Source: Anthoceros angustus
Taxonomy: Eukaryota; Streptophyta; Anthocerotopsida; Anthocerotales; Anthocerotaceae
Assembly (NCBI GenBank): GCA_010909165.1
Contig: MU008170.1
Span: 372,001-436,000 of the forward strand
DNA length: 64,000 nucleotides
Direction: 5' to 3'
Position 1 is the stretch's first letter, and each line of letters starts with the position of its first letter. Shown in pieces: positions 21,380-30,771 of the stretch. The notes under the pieces were generated by a model. The model did not search any database, had not been told where the DNA came from, and saw nothing but the letters and a program-made list of their open reading frames with translations. The position numbers and the translations under genes were made by a program.

Positions 21380-22298
21380 ATCTTGCGGAGCCCGCTCCCA
21401 AGACGGCGGCCATGAGGGCATGGACGGTATTGACGACATGGAAGGCATTCAGGGCATTCAGGGCTGTGACGACGAGGGGCAGATGTATGGAGGCCAGTGG
21501 GGATTCGATTTTCACGAGTGGGAAAACGACGAAGACGAGCTGGAAAACGATGACTACGAGTGGGAGGAAGACAGTACCGAATTCTGGAATTCCAAGCGAT
21601 GTGAAGAACGTGGAGTTCCCTGTCTCCGACGTGGACCTCCCAGTGTCCTTGCTAGCTGGAAGGAGTGAGGTCACAAAGCCCAAGGTGCACACCAACAAGT
21701 ATGCTTTCCAGCGCAGCAGGCACTGTGGCGCAAACTATGGTCTTCCGACATTGCCGGAAGAAGTGGTAGAAGCAGTACTGCTGCGGTTACCGGTTGCAGC
21801 GCAGGCTCGCTGCCGAGCTGTGTGTAAGGCGTGGCTTGCCATGCTCACCAGTTCAGTGTTTCTCAGGCAGAGTTTTCTCCAGTCACTGTCGCGGACGCCG
21901 CCTCCCCTGTGCGCTGTTAGGTGTTTTCCTGAACAGGACTACGAGCCAGCCCATCCGCTCCTGCGTAAAGCCTGGAAAGTGGATCTGGCGCTCCTGCCTA
22001 AGGCCTTGAAAGTGGATCTGTCTTCCTTCCCAGAGGTGTTCCATTCTCGTCAATCGAAACTTCACATCTGTTCACCGCCTGGTGTCATGTGCATTAGCCG
22101 TCGGGTGGTCGAGGGAATGCATGTTTGTGTGCTTAATCCAATGAACCAGAGTTTCAAAGTTCCTATTGCCTATGCTTCAGAAGCTTTGGGCTCGTGATGC
22201 CATGCTGTTGATGGAAACATTCACTGCAACAGAAAACATTCACTTCAAGGTTAATCTCCGTCTGGTTGGACCAGCTTCCAACCATGACTTTGGAGGTC
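21380..22298 (+). pseudogene. F-box cluster member 4, pseudogene
   Basis: The start codon position is ATC (21380-21382) instead of the ATG found in members 2 and 3. The acidic N-terminus is readable, then a frameshift near 21590 moves the frame; the F-box core (LPEEVVEAVLLRLPVAAQAR, CRAVCKAWLAMLTSSVFLRQ) is preserved in the second frame to a stop at 22195-22197. Decayed sequence continues to about 22298 (VGPASN region). The C-terminal half of the gene is missing. Confidence 0.87.
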
Positions 22299-22805
22299 TA
22301 GTTCCTAAAAATGATGAAACGCAATGAATGGAAAATTGGATATCAATGAGCTCGGGCAAGCTCCATCTGAGCCAGTCGAATTCCTGAAAGCCCGAACAAG
22401 CTCTCATGGGACTCCTCTCTGCCCACTTAACAAGATAGCCCGGAACATTTCAGCAACACAAGCCTGTTGGTGTGGCCACCAGTAGCCGTTCTCAGACCAC
22501 AGCCAAACTTTGGCGATGTGTGCGAAGGGGCTGAAATTCTGGCTTCTCCTGTCCATCGATCTAGCTTCGGGGATAGCCAGGGACTCGTATAGACGAAGGC
22601 TTACCTGGACCCTGCCTCGCTGGGAAGTATGCTGAAATCAGAGCCGGCAACATCGCCACTTCTTTCTTTGTGATCAAGACCCTTAAACTATCCTCCTAGC
22701 CTCCTTAATGCCAAACGCGTTTTCAAACTGCCGGCTACAAGCACATCGTCCAGATGAACCCTTTCAATTTAGGGAATGAAGCTGCTTTGCCTTGGAGAAC
22801 AATTT
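22299..22805. other. Spacer
   Basis: No gene seen. 22530-22620 ('ttctcctgtccatcgatc', 'agccagggactcgta') is a diverged copy of the 5' flank module found before members 6, 7 and 8. Confidence 0.45.
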
Positions 22806-22885
22806 GTCCAAATTAGCTTAGGCACACCATGGTACAAGTTGTTAAGTACCAAGTGGACTTAAATACAATTCTTCTTCTTCTACTG
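22806..22885 (+). mobile_element. SINE-like element, copy C (5'-truncated)
   Basis: Only the 3' end is present: 'ttagcttaggcacaccatgg', 'agtggacttaaatacaatt' and a short (TTC)4 tail. The 5' truncation with an intact tail is typical of target-primed reverse transcription products. Confidence 0.6.
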
Positions 22886-22965
22886 AAACCGTTTTCCCTT
22901 CTCCAAGGGAAGGGCTGTAAAACGGAGAGAAAAATCTCATGTGGCCGGTGGACGCCGGAATGCAC

Positions 22966-23039
22966 TGTCTGAACCCAGGTTCGAACTGGGGACCTCTAGT
23001 GTGTGAGACTAGCGTGATGACCAACTACACCATCCAGAC
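22966..23039 (-). tRNA. tRNA-Val (anticodon CAC)
   Basis: On the minus strand: acceptor GTCTGGA / TTCAGAC, D arm GTGTAGTTGGTCATCAC, anticodon stem CTAGT / ACTAG with loop CTCACAC (CAC), T arm CCCAG TTCGAAC CTGGG. All stems pair well and A and B boxes are present, so it should be functional. Degenerate relatives lie at 28.3, 30.7, 33.7, 33.8 and 34.8 kb. Confidence 0.92.
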
Positions 23040-23164
23040 GTAGTTGCCAGCGACGTAGCATTTATAAATTTTATAGTATAAAAGTTACAGCCGTTCCAAT
23101 TTCCCACAAACCGGATTTACTCGTGTGGCCTGAAACGACCATACATACATAAATATGTATGCAC

Positions 23165-23215
23165 TTGGCTTCAGGTCAACCAGCCACTCTGAACAGTGAT
23201 GTAGCTGGAGCGATG
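23165..23215 (+). pseudogene. Fragment of the m5U-methyltransferase first exon
   Basis: 'ggcttcaggtcaaccagcc', 'actctgaacagtgatg' and 'agctggagcgatgg' match exon 1 of the methyltransferase around 3178-3228 with a few changes. Only about 50 bp. Confidence 0.65.
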
Positions 23216-23300
23216 GGGTAGCACGATTATGCTGGCCTCAGCATGTTATGAGCGACACACAGACGGTGGAGACTGACAGTTCTCGTCTTGTATGCTGTCC

Positions 23301-23612
23301 CTAGTGAAAATGACCAAAGTCCGGTAACACAGCCAGCTCACAGACTTGCCTCATGATCATCTCCTCAAACAAGGCAGCCTCCTGACATGCTGGTGCCGTC
23401 CACCAAATAGTGTCCGCAATGATGAGATTTCTTAAACTTCTCCACACCTTGCTGCGAAATCTTGACCGGGTCAGTCTCCTTGTAGCACGAAACGGGATGT
23501 TCGGCCTGGTTGCGTTCTGCTTCAGCTGGTCGAATGCTCCAGCCCTGAAAGTATCAGCACACACTAAGGCCGGCTTCCACCCTTTCTTCTGATAGTACTA
23601 CGCTGTGGCCAA
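23301..23612 (-). pseudogene. SRP54 gene fragment (G domain)
   Basis: The minus strand reads [20 protein letters not shown] then [16 protein letters not shown], a near-perfect match to the G domain of SRP54, the GTPase subunit of the signal recognition particle. After IPF the frame decays; LIIADT and QEAALFEEM can still be found (from the DTSGR and EASLFEEM regions). No start, no M domain and no other exons, so it is a captured or processed fragment. Confidence 0.85.
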
Positions 23613-24490
23613 TGGTCCCTCGCACATAACCACAAACAACACGGGCAAGACAAGCAGGCCACACGACTGTATTATGGAATGTGCAGGTCGAATGTACGTG
23701 GAGTCTGATCCCCATGTACCTTGGGCAGCCCTCCACGCTTTATGCAAGGGGATCGGACGTGAAAATTTGGCATTTTAGGTGCATGCTGATGCCTTGAGCC
23801 TGGTCTGTTTGGGTGCGGTAGCTTCAAGTGGACATCTATGCAAACAGTGGCAGCTTGGAACAAGCTCAGGTTGGACTTGATGAGATTGGTAAAGGATTTG
23901 GTGACATGGAATGCCAAAAGCAGGGTTGGACTTGATGGGATTGGTAAAGGATGTGGTGACATGGAATGCCAACAGCAGGGTATCTTCAGCAGGGGACGGG
24001 GCAGGAAGCCATCCGTCCGTACAGCGCTATGTAGGACGATGACATGGGTGCACCCGATTCTATCACTTTTGTGTGGCACTGCCGCCAGCACTCCTGTGCA
24101 AGTGCGGGGAACCCAGCTTTGGAGACGACGTTAAAACGCATGCGCTTGATGTCCTCGTTCATCGATGTATGCATGAAGCTGTGCAGTCGAATGGCCTGCT
24201 TTGAAGGGCGAGCAGCGTCATGCACAAATTAGACAACAACAACATCAAGCAGAACTAAAAGTATGACAGGGCAACATGCTCAGAGAATCTGTCCCGCAAA
24301 TTGAGTATCTGCATCGTGTCTGAACCACATCAAGCTTCTAGAAGTACTTGCCGAATCCTGTCCTTGCAGACTAACTCCATGTAAACCCTTCATGGACTCT
24401 AGTGATGTGTTCAGGTTTGGGACTCTAAAATGTAGCAACACACAACAGCGAGGTGCCGTCGTCTGCCAATTACTTGTCATCTCAGGAGGC
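23613..24490. other. Unassigned spacer with a 61-bp direct repeat
   Basis: 'ggttggacttgatg.gattggtaaagga' to 'ggaatgccaa.agcagg' occurs twice at about 23869-23929 and 23930-23990. No protein family recognised in frames of up to 139 codons on the minus strand. Confidence 0.5.
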
Positions 24491-24885
24491 AGTGCACAAA
24501 ACCACAAACCCGGTCTCGGCCACCTTGCAGACACCCATCCGTTTGAAAGCCAGACTTTCGCAGACAGCTCTGAATCCTGTCCTGCTTTTGGAACATGTTT
24601 TTTGGAAGCATCCTTTCCTACTCATCACCCGGAAAAATCTCTTGTCCATATCTCTGCTGAGCTTAGCATCATCCTCATCATCATAACCTCACGGTGGTTG
24701 CCTGTAGCAACCTAGTTTCCTCGTCCCGTCGTCCTGGTTTTGTCCTCCTGTACATTACAAGTCCTCAGGAAAAGTTTCCTGACGCCAAAACTTCCTACGG
24801 GTCAAGCCGAAAAAAACAATGATCCTCGTCCACCATCGCTCCAGCTGCATCACTGTTCAGAGTGGCTGGTTGAGCTGGTTCAGAG
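24491..24885 (-). pseudogene. Inverted partial copy of the m5U-methyltransferase first exon
   Basis: The minus strand of 24491-24600 matches exon 1 around 3350-3425 (plus-strand peptide phrase [18 protein letters not shown] equals the antisense reading of exon 1). Similarity continues patchily to the exon 1 region near 3180-3300 at 24840-24885. It is rearranged and non-coding. Confidence 0.75.
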
Positions 24886-24990
24886 GGACGTTTTCCAACC
24901 GATGCCGAATTTGAGGCTCTGAGTTCAAGTTCCCTGTGACAAGCCCTAAGCAAGCTGCGTTTCAGCGGTCGGTTCTAAGCTGAAAGTCTG
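24880..24990 (+). pseudogene. F-box 3'-end scrap (member 5a)
   Basis: 'gacgttttccaaccgatgcc' and 'gaatttgaggctctga' equal the last codons (FQPMPNLRL-stop) of the cluster genes, followed by the shared 3' flank (caagctgcgtttcagcggtc). Nothing of the rest of the gene is present. Confidence 0.8.
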
Positions 24991-25375
24991 ACTCCTCCCG
25001 TTCATCGATCAAGGTTCCAAGCTAGCCAGGGACCCGTGGTACAATCTTTCGAATCCAGCCATTCAGGATCCTTTCGTTCCCCATGTGCACTGTTCCCCCC
25101 TTCCGTTTGATCAGAAAATTCCTCAATCCCCATCACTGCTGTCCATCTGGGTTGATCCGAGACTGCTATTAGCTTAAGTACAGCTCTCCGAAGAAACCAT
25201 CTCCTCCTGAAGCAAAGGAGATGGGGCACATTGCGTCTTGATTGTGTTCAACCTAGGCGACCTTTCCCTCAGGGATGCGATCTGGTGCAATACGTCGGCC
25301 TTTTTCGTTCTCTGTAGCATGCCCTCTCATAGTATTCAACCTCTTACTCTGTCTCATCCTCTTCTTAATCCTGGT
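24991..25375. other. Diverged copy of an F-box 5' flank
   Basis: 'tcatcgatcaaggttcc', 'agccagggacccgt' and 'ttccgtttgatcagaaaatt' match the 5' flank of members 6-8 (26156-26330). It shows that a further F-box unit once stood here. Confidence 0.55.
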
Positions 25376-25379
25376 CGAG

Positions 25380-25550
25380 AAGGGTCGTTGGCGAAAGGTT
25401 CCCAAAGTATGCACGTTTTCCCACCCAGGCCGAATTCGAGGCTTTGAGTTCAAGTACATTGTGACATGCCCTATGCAAGCTGCGTCTCAGCTGTCGGCTC
25501 ACAATCTTTCATGTGTTGTGGAGAGGACTAACTTCCAGTAGGAATGGTAC
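25380..25550 (+). pseudogene. F-box 3'-end scrap (member 5b)
   Basis: 'cgttggcgaaaggttcc' (WRKVP) through 'gaattcgaggctttga' and the shared 3' flank (acattgtgacatgcc, caagctgcgtctcagc, cttccagtaggaatgg). Only the last 25 codons survive. Confidence 0.8.
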
Positions 25551-25583
25551 TTGTCAGTACCATTCTGTATTTAATATACTTAT

Positions 25584-25830
25584 ATGTTGTACAAATTGTT
25601 GCATCCTGGAAATAATGTGCTTCTTGTGCAGAATACAAAACGATCAGTGACCAACATACATGTGAAGTCAACATTAGCTTGGATTCAGAGACTGAGAGGA
25701 GTGCCAGCTGCAAAGGGTTGTCTACTTCTCACAGCTTGGTGGCGGCTTCCATTTAAGTCAGTTGAAGTAGGATAAGGACCACCGGTTTATGCTGGTCCAG
25801 ACCAGCATAAACTTTGTGCTGGTCCAGCAT
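25584..25830 (+). pseudogene. BAHD acyltransferase last-exon fragment
   Basis: 'ttgcatcctggaaataatg', 'cttcttgtgcag' (intron end) and the frame KRSVTNIHVKSTLAWIQRLR, LLLTAWWRLPFKSVEVG match the last exon of the BAHD gene at 52.3 kb, including part of its preceding intron. The DLGWG motif is replaced by EVG-stop. It is a genomic (unspliced) fragment. It ends in a palindrome of 11-nt arms at 25788-25813. Confidence 0.88.
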
Positions 25831-26745
25831 GGATACTTTGGACAGTCATGAATCCAATGGTCACAAAATCCATCAGAGGTCCAAGTAGGCAGACACACTA
25901 AATCTGACCCATTACTGCTCCAATGCTCAGACACAAAGCAGAAATCAGATGCACGAATGCAGTTCTTACAAGGCAAGCCAGCTTTGGTAACAGGGCACTT
26001 GGGATGGCAGGATGTCTGGCAGCGAGCCCGGCAGCAGCAATGCGTTCATTGCCCCAACAAGTCGGTTACCAAAGATGCCACAGGTTTGGCAATATTCCAA
26101 GCTTGCGGTGCAGGTGCTTCTGATTTAACCCTACAGAGATCAACCGGCTGCAATTCTGACTTCTCCTTTCATTGATCAAGCTTCAGAGCTAACCAGGGAC
26201 TCGTACCACAATGCCTTTTTGCTTCCGATTCCAGCATTCAGGAAGCTTTCGCTTCTCAGGTGCACTACTCTCCGCTTTCGTTTGATGAGACAATTCCCGA
26301 TCACTGCCGGTGAGGTGAACAATTCCATACCTCACTGCAGTAGGCTTTGCATCTCCTGTCACCTGCTTGCACCCTGGATCTTTCAGGGTAGGACACTCAA
26401 AATGAAATCTGTCGGCCGCGTTAAGAATCCATTGAACGAGCGATTGCCAGTACCTTTTCTTTCACGGGTCCGATTTAACTATCGGCCCTGGATCACTTGC
26501 CAGCTTCGACTTGCCATTTCTTTCACAGGTCCGATTTAAGTATCGGCCCTGGATCACTTGCCAGTTTCGACTTGCCATTTCTTTCACGGGTTTCTGTCGT
26601 ATCTCATGCCAGGCAACACATAAGCACTAGGCCAAGGGTGGGGTGTACGAACTTGCGGCAGACATCATTGGAGGACGTCGAGGACACGCAGGACATCGAA
26701 GGCCTTGATAAAGACGAGCGGGAAAACGGCGAAGAGGGTACCGGT
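25831..26745 (+). promoter_or_regulatory. 5' flank of F-box gene 6
   Basis: From about 25975 it is repeated before member 7 (28395 on) and again before member 8 (30819 on). It contains two copies of a 64-bp block beginning 'cgggtccgattta' (26465 and 26528). No gene seen upstream of 26746 other than the open 5' extension of the F-box frame. Confidence 0.6.
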
Positions 26746-28179
26746 ATGACTACTGTTCGGGAGCACTATGTTTGGAACGGGCTGGTCCCTGTCATGAACG
26801 AGGAGTTTCCTATTCCCATCCTGGATTTCCGTGAGTCCTGGCCAGCTGGAGGCAGTGAGGTGAAGAATGTTCCCAGCTTGATGCTTCACCTGGTTGGGGA
26901 AGAGCTTGGTGATGGCGGCTCTACCAGCGCAGCATGCAGTGTGCATGTGGCGCGCGACCAGGACCAGGACCAGGACCAGGACCAGGACCAGGACCATTTT
27001 GCGACATTGCCGGAGGACGTGGTCGAGGAAGTGCTGCTGTGGTTACCGGCGGCAGGGCAGGCCCGCTGCCGAGCTGTGTGCAAGAAGTGGCTTGCCCTGC
27101 TCACCGATCCAGAGTTTCTCCGGCGGAGCTTTCTCCAGTCGGTTTCGCGGAGGACGCCTCCCTTGTGTGCCTTTCGGCTGTGGCCAGGACGGGATTTGCT
27201 CAGGCCAGATGCTTTTTGCCCGCGCAAGCCAGAGTTAAAGAAAAGGCTTTCACCCCTGCCCATGTGCAAGGCCTTGAAAGTGGACCTGTCTTTCTTGCCA
27301 GAGGTGTTCCATTCTCACCGCTCGTGTTGCCGACCGATTCCGTCTGGTTTGATGTGCATTAGCCGTTTCCACTCAGAGCAGGGATTCATAATTTTCATAT
27401 GTGTGTTCAATCCATTGAACCAGAGCTTCAAAGTTTTGCCTTCGCTTCACATGTTTTTGGGGTATGGATGTGGTTGTGGTGATTGGAAAAGTCACTGGAA
27501 CAGGAAGCACTCCCAGCTTCAAGGTTTATGTCTCTGGTGTTCGACCAACCCCAAGGGATTGTGGGGTCCATCCTACAAGGACGTTGCCATCTACAGCAGC
27601 ATCAGTGATAAGTGGAAGGGCTTTGTAGGTCGGCGTGAAATGCAGAATGATGAGTGGTTGCCTGTGGGCTGCAATGGAGACTTCTACACGGTCGTGGAAA
27701 CGGCGAGGCCTCCCACCCGGCGGCTGGTGCGGCTTAGCACGGAGAGGGGTCCACGGTACCTGTTGGATATTGAATTGCCCTGCTTTGCGAAGCGTGTAGC
27801 GTGGCCCGGCTTGGAGAGGATCTCTTGGAGGAAGGAGTTGTTTCTGGCAGGGCACCGTGGGAGGCTCCTGTGCTGCTGCGGTAGTATTTGGATGTTGGAC
27901 GAGGACAGGCAGCTGTGGGTCGAGATTACGAGGAGGTGTCCGCCTCACATAATGTTACCCGACAATCGGTGGGACTTGTGGCGGAGTTTCGAGTTGAAGG
28001 GTGTGCACGTTGCTGGGGACCTCGTGGTTTTCGCTTATCAGTTGGTGTACCGCAATGGCGTTGATCGCCAAAATCGTCCTGTTGCTTACGACATGCTTGG
28101 ACGCTGCTGGAGACAGGTTCCCCAGGTTATCCTTGAAGCTGTGCAGATTTTCCAACCCATGCCGAATTTGAGGCTCTGA
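26746..28179 (+). CDS. F-box protein, cluster member 6 (open frame, tandem copy 1)
   Basis: 477 residues from the first in-frame ATG at 26746 (MTTVREHYVWNG); the frame is open to 26497 and the homologous position of the start used in members 1-3 is ATC here, so the true start is uncertain. A (CAGGAC)n tract encodes a DQ repeat (about 26957-26998) before the F-box LPEDVVEEVLLWLPAAGQAR. Near 27450-27552 the protein reads FLGYGCGCGDWKSHWNRKH, where copy 2 and member 8 have the family sequence: a +1 and a -1 indel in homopolymers shift and then restore the frame. A further -1/-2 pair changes QGIHNFHMC to QGFIIFIC. Ends MPNLRL. Confidence 0.72.
   Translation: MTTVREHYVWNGLVPVMNEEFPIPILDFRESWPAGGSEVKNVPSLMLHLVGEELGDGGSTSAACSVHVARDQDQDQDQDQDQDHFATLPEDVVEEVLLWLPAAGQARCRAVCKKWLALLTDPEFLRRSFLQSVSRRTPPLCAFRLWPGRDLLRPDAFCPRKPELKKRLSPLPMCKALKVDLSFLPEVFHSHRSCCRPIPSGLMCISRFHSEQGFIIFICVFNPLNQSFKVLPSLHMFLGYGCGCGDWKSHWNRKHSQLQGLCLWCSTNPKGLWGPSYKDVAIYSSISDKWKGFVGRREMQNDEWLPVGCNGDFYTVVETARPPTRRLVRLSTERGPRYLLDIELPCFAKRVAWPGLERISWRKELFLAGHRGRLLCCCGSIWMLDEDRQLWVEITRRCPPHIMLPDNRWDLWRSFELKGVHVAGDLVVFAYQLVYRNGVDRQNRPVAYDMLGRCWRQVPQVILEAVQIFQPMPNLRL
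26957..26998 (+). repeat. (CAGGAC)n coding microsatellite
   Basis: Hexamer repeat encoding alternating Asp-Gln just ahead of the F-box. It recurs with the same length in member 7 (29378-29419) and is shorter in member 8 (about 32089-32112). Confidence 0.9.
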
Positions 28180-29187
28180 GCTGTGCCTTGCCTTAACCAC
28201 GCTGCCTGTCAGCTGTCGGCTTACTTTTCTTTCCCTGTTCTGGACAGACCAGCGGTTGAACAGGCCATCATTTTGTCTGAACCCAGGATCGACCTGACGA
28301 TCTTCATTATGTGAGGCTTAAGTGTTATCCAACTACACCATCCAGACGGAGAGCACTGACCAGGCTCCTTCAAACATCTGTGTGGTACCGACGCAAGCCA
28401 GCTCTGGTAACCGGGCCCTTGAAAGGGCGGGATGTCTGGCAGCGAGCCCGGCAGCAGCAATGTGTTCATCGTCCCAACAAGTCGGTTCCCAAAGTTGCCA
28501 CAGGTTTGGCAATAGTCCAAGCTTGCGGTGCAGATGCTTCTGATTTAACCCTAGAGAGATCAACCGGCTGCAATTCTGACTTCTCCTTTCATTGATCAAG
28601 CTTCAGAGCTAACCAGGGACTCGTACCACAATGCCTTTTTGCTTCCGATTCCAGCATTCAGGAAGCTTTCGCTTCTCAGGTGCACTACTCTCCGCTTTCG
28701 TTTGATGAGACAATTCCCGATCACTGCCGGTGAGGTGAACAATTCCATACCTCACTGCAGTAGGCTTTGCATCTCCTGTCACCTGCTTGCACCCTGGATC
28801 TTTCAGGGTAGGACACTCAAAATGAAATCTGTCGGCCGCGTTAAGAATCCATTGAACGAGCGATTGCCAGTACCTTTTCTTTCACGGGTCCGATTTAACT
28901 ATCGGCCCTGGATCACTTGCCAGCTTCGACTTGCCATTTCTTTCACGGGTCCGATTTAAGTATCGGCCCTGGATCACTTGCCAGTTTCGACTTGCCATTT
29001 CTTTCACGGGTTTCTGTCGTATCTCATGCCAGGCAACACATAAGCACTAGGCCAAGGGTGGGGTGTACGAACTTGCGGCAGACATCATTGGAGGACGTCG
29101 AGGACACGCAGGACATCGAAGGCCTTGATAAAGACGAGCGGGAAAACGGCGAAGAGGGTACCAGTATGACTACTGTTCGGGAGCACT
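28180..29187 (+). promoter_or_regulatory. Spacer between tandem F-box copies (3' flank, tRNA relic, 5' flank)
   Basis: 3' flank of member 6, tRNA-Val relic (28274-28347), then the 5' flank module of member 7. It is almost identical to 30604-31000, as expected for a 2.42-kb tandem duplication. Confidence 0.75.
28274..28347 (-). pseudogene. tRNA-Val(CAC)-like pseudogene
   Basis: 74 nt similar to the tRNA-Val at 22966: acceptor ends and T loop are kept, but the anticodon stem (TTAAG / TAATG) and the T stem no longer pair. It is part of the duplicated unit. Confidence 0.8.
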
Positions 29188-30603
29188 ATGTTTTGGAACG
29201 GGCTGGTCCCTGTCATGAACGAGGAGTTTCCTATTCCCATCCTGGATTTCCGTGAGTCCTGGCCAGCTGGAGGCAGTGAGGTGAAGAATGTTCCCAGCTT
29301 GATGCTTCACCTGGTTGGGGAAGAGCTTGGTGATGGCGGCTCTACCAGCGCAGCATGCAGTGTGCATGTGGCGCGCGACCAGGACCAGGACCAGGACCAG
29401 GACCAGGACCAGGACCATTTTGCGACATTGCCGGAGGACGTGGTCGAGGAAGTGCTGCTGTGGTTACCGGCGGCAGGGCAGGCCCGCTGCCGAGCTGTGT
29501 GCAAGAAGTGGCTTGCCCTGCTCACCGATCCAGAGTTTCTCCGGCGGAGCTTTCTCCAGTCGGTTTCGCGGAGGACGCCTCCCTTGTGTGCCTTTCGGCT
29601 GTGGCCAGGACGGGATTTGCTCAGGCCAGATGCTTTTTGCCCGCGCAAGCCAGAGTTAAAGAAAAGGCTTTCAATTCTGCCCATGTGCAAGGCCTTGAAA
29701 GTGGACCTGTCTTTCTTGCCAGAGGTGTTCCATTCTCACCGCTCGTGTTGCCGACCGATTCCGTCTGGTTTGATGTGCATTAGCCGTTTCCACTCAGAGC
29801 AGGGGATTCATAATTTTCATATGTGTGTGTTCAATCCATTGAACCAGAGCTTCAAAGTTTTGCCTTCGCTTCACATGTTTTGGGGTATGGATGTGGTTGT
29901 GGTGATTGGAAAAGTCACTGGAACAGGAAGCACTCCCAGCTTCAAGGTTTATGTCTCTGGTGTTCGACCAACCCCCAAGGGATTGTGGGGTCCATCCTAC
30001 AAGGACGTTGCCATCTACAGCAGCATCAGTGATAAGTGGAAGGGCTTTGTAGGTCGGCGTGAAATGCAGAATGATGAGTGGTTGCCTGTGGGCTGCAATG
30101 GAGACTTCTACACGGTCGTGGAAACGGCGAGGCCTCCCACCCGGCGGCTGGTGCGGCTTAGCACGGAGAGGGGTCCACGGTACCTGTTGGATATTGAATT
30201 GCCCTGCTTTTGCGAAGCGTGTGGCGTGGCCCGGCTTGGAGAGGATCTCTTGGAGGAAGGAGTTGTTTCTGGCAGGGCACCGTGGAGGCTCCTGTGCTGC
30301 TGCGGTAGTATTTGGATGTTGGACGAGGACAGGCAGCTGTGGGTCGAGATTACGAGGAGGTGTCCGCCTCACATAATGTTACCCGACAATCGGTGGGACT
30401 TGTGGCGGAGTTTCGAGTTGAAGGGTGTGCACGTTGCTGGGGACCTCGTGGTTTTCGCTTATCAGTTGGTGTACCGCAATGGCGTTGATCGCCAAAATCG
30501 TCCTGTTGCTTACGACATGCTTGGACGCTGCTGGAGACAGGTTCCCCAGGTTATCCTTGAAGCTGTGCAGATTTTCCAACCCATGCCGAATTTGAGGCTC
30601 TGA
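29188..30603 (+). CDS. F-box protein, cluster member 7 (open frame, tandem copy 2)
   Basis: 471 residues from ATG 29188 (MFWNGLVPVMNEEF). A +1 T relative to copy 1 at about 29192 breaks the longer upstream frame. DQ repeat, F-box LPEDVVEEVLLWLPAAGQAR and family C-terminus present (PSFKVYVSGVRPTPKGLWG is the normal sequence here). Near 30210-30285 the sequence reads FCEACGVARLGEDLLEEG instead of FAKRVAWPGLERISWRKE: a +1 T and a later -1 G shift and restore the frame. Ends MPNLRL. Predicted SCF substrate receptor. Confidence 0.75.
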   Translation: MFWNGLVPVMNEEFPIPILDFRESWPAGGSEVKNVPSLMLHLVGEELGDGGSTSAACSVHVARDQDQDQDQDQDQDHFATLPEDVVEEVLLWLPAAGQARCRAVCKKWLALLTDPEFLRRSFLQSVSRRTPPLCAFRLWPGRDLLRPDAFCPRKPELKKRLSILPMCKALKVDLSFLPEVFHSHRSCCRPIPSGLMCISRFHSEQGIHNFHMCVFNPLNQSFKVLPSLHMFWGMDVVVVIGKVTGTGSTPSFKVYVSGVRPTPKGLWGPSYKDVAIYSSISDKWKGFVGRREMQNDEWLPVGCNGDFYTVVETARPPTRRLVRLSTERGPRYLLDIELPCFCEACGVARLGEDLLEEGVVSGRAPWRLLCCCGSIWMLDEDRQLWVEITRRCPPHIMLPDNRWDLWRSFELKGVHVAGDLVVFAYQLVYRNGVDRQNRPVAYDMLGRCWRQVPQVILEAVQIFQPMPNLRL

Positions 30604-30697
30604 GCTGTGCCTTGCCTTAACCACGCTGCCTGTCAGCTGTCGGCTTACTTTTCTTTCCCTGTTCTGGACAGACCAGCGGTTGAACAGGCCATCATTT

Positions 30698-30771
30698 TGT
30701 CTGAACCCAGGATCGACCTGACGATCTTCATTATGTGAGGCTTAAGTGTTATCCAACTACACCATCCAGAC
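30698..30771 (-). pseudogene. tRNA-Val(CAC)-like pseudogene, second copy
   Basis: Identical to the relic at 28274-28347 and produced by the tandem duplication. Confidence 0.8.

Noticed and set aside
26886-27362. Frames with SWSWSW, RTRTRT and GPGPGP runs
   Set aside because: Alternative readings of the (CAGGAC)n tract that encodes DQ in the F-box frame.
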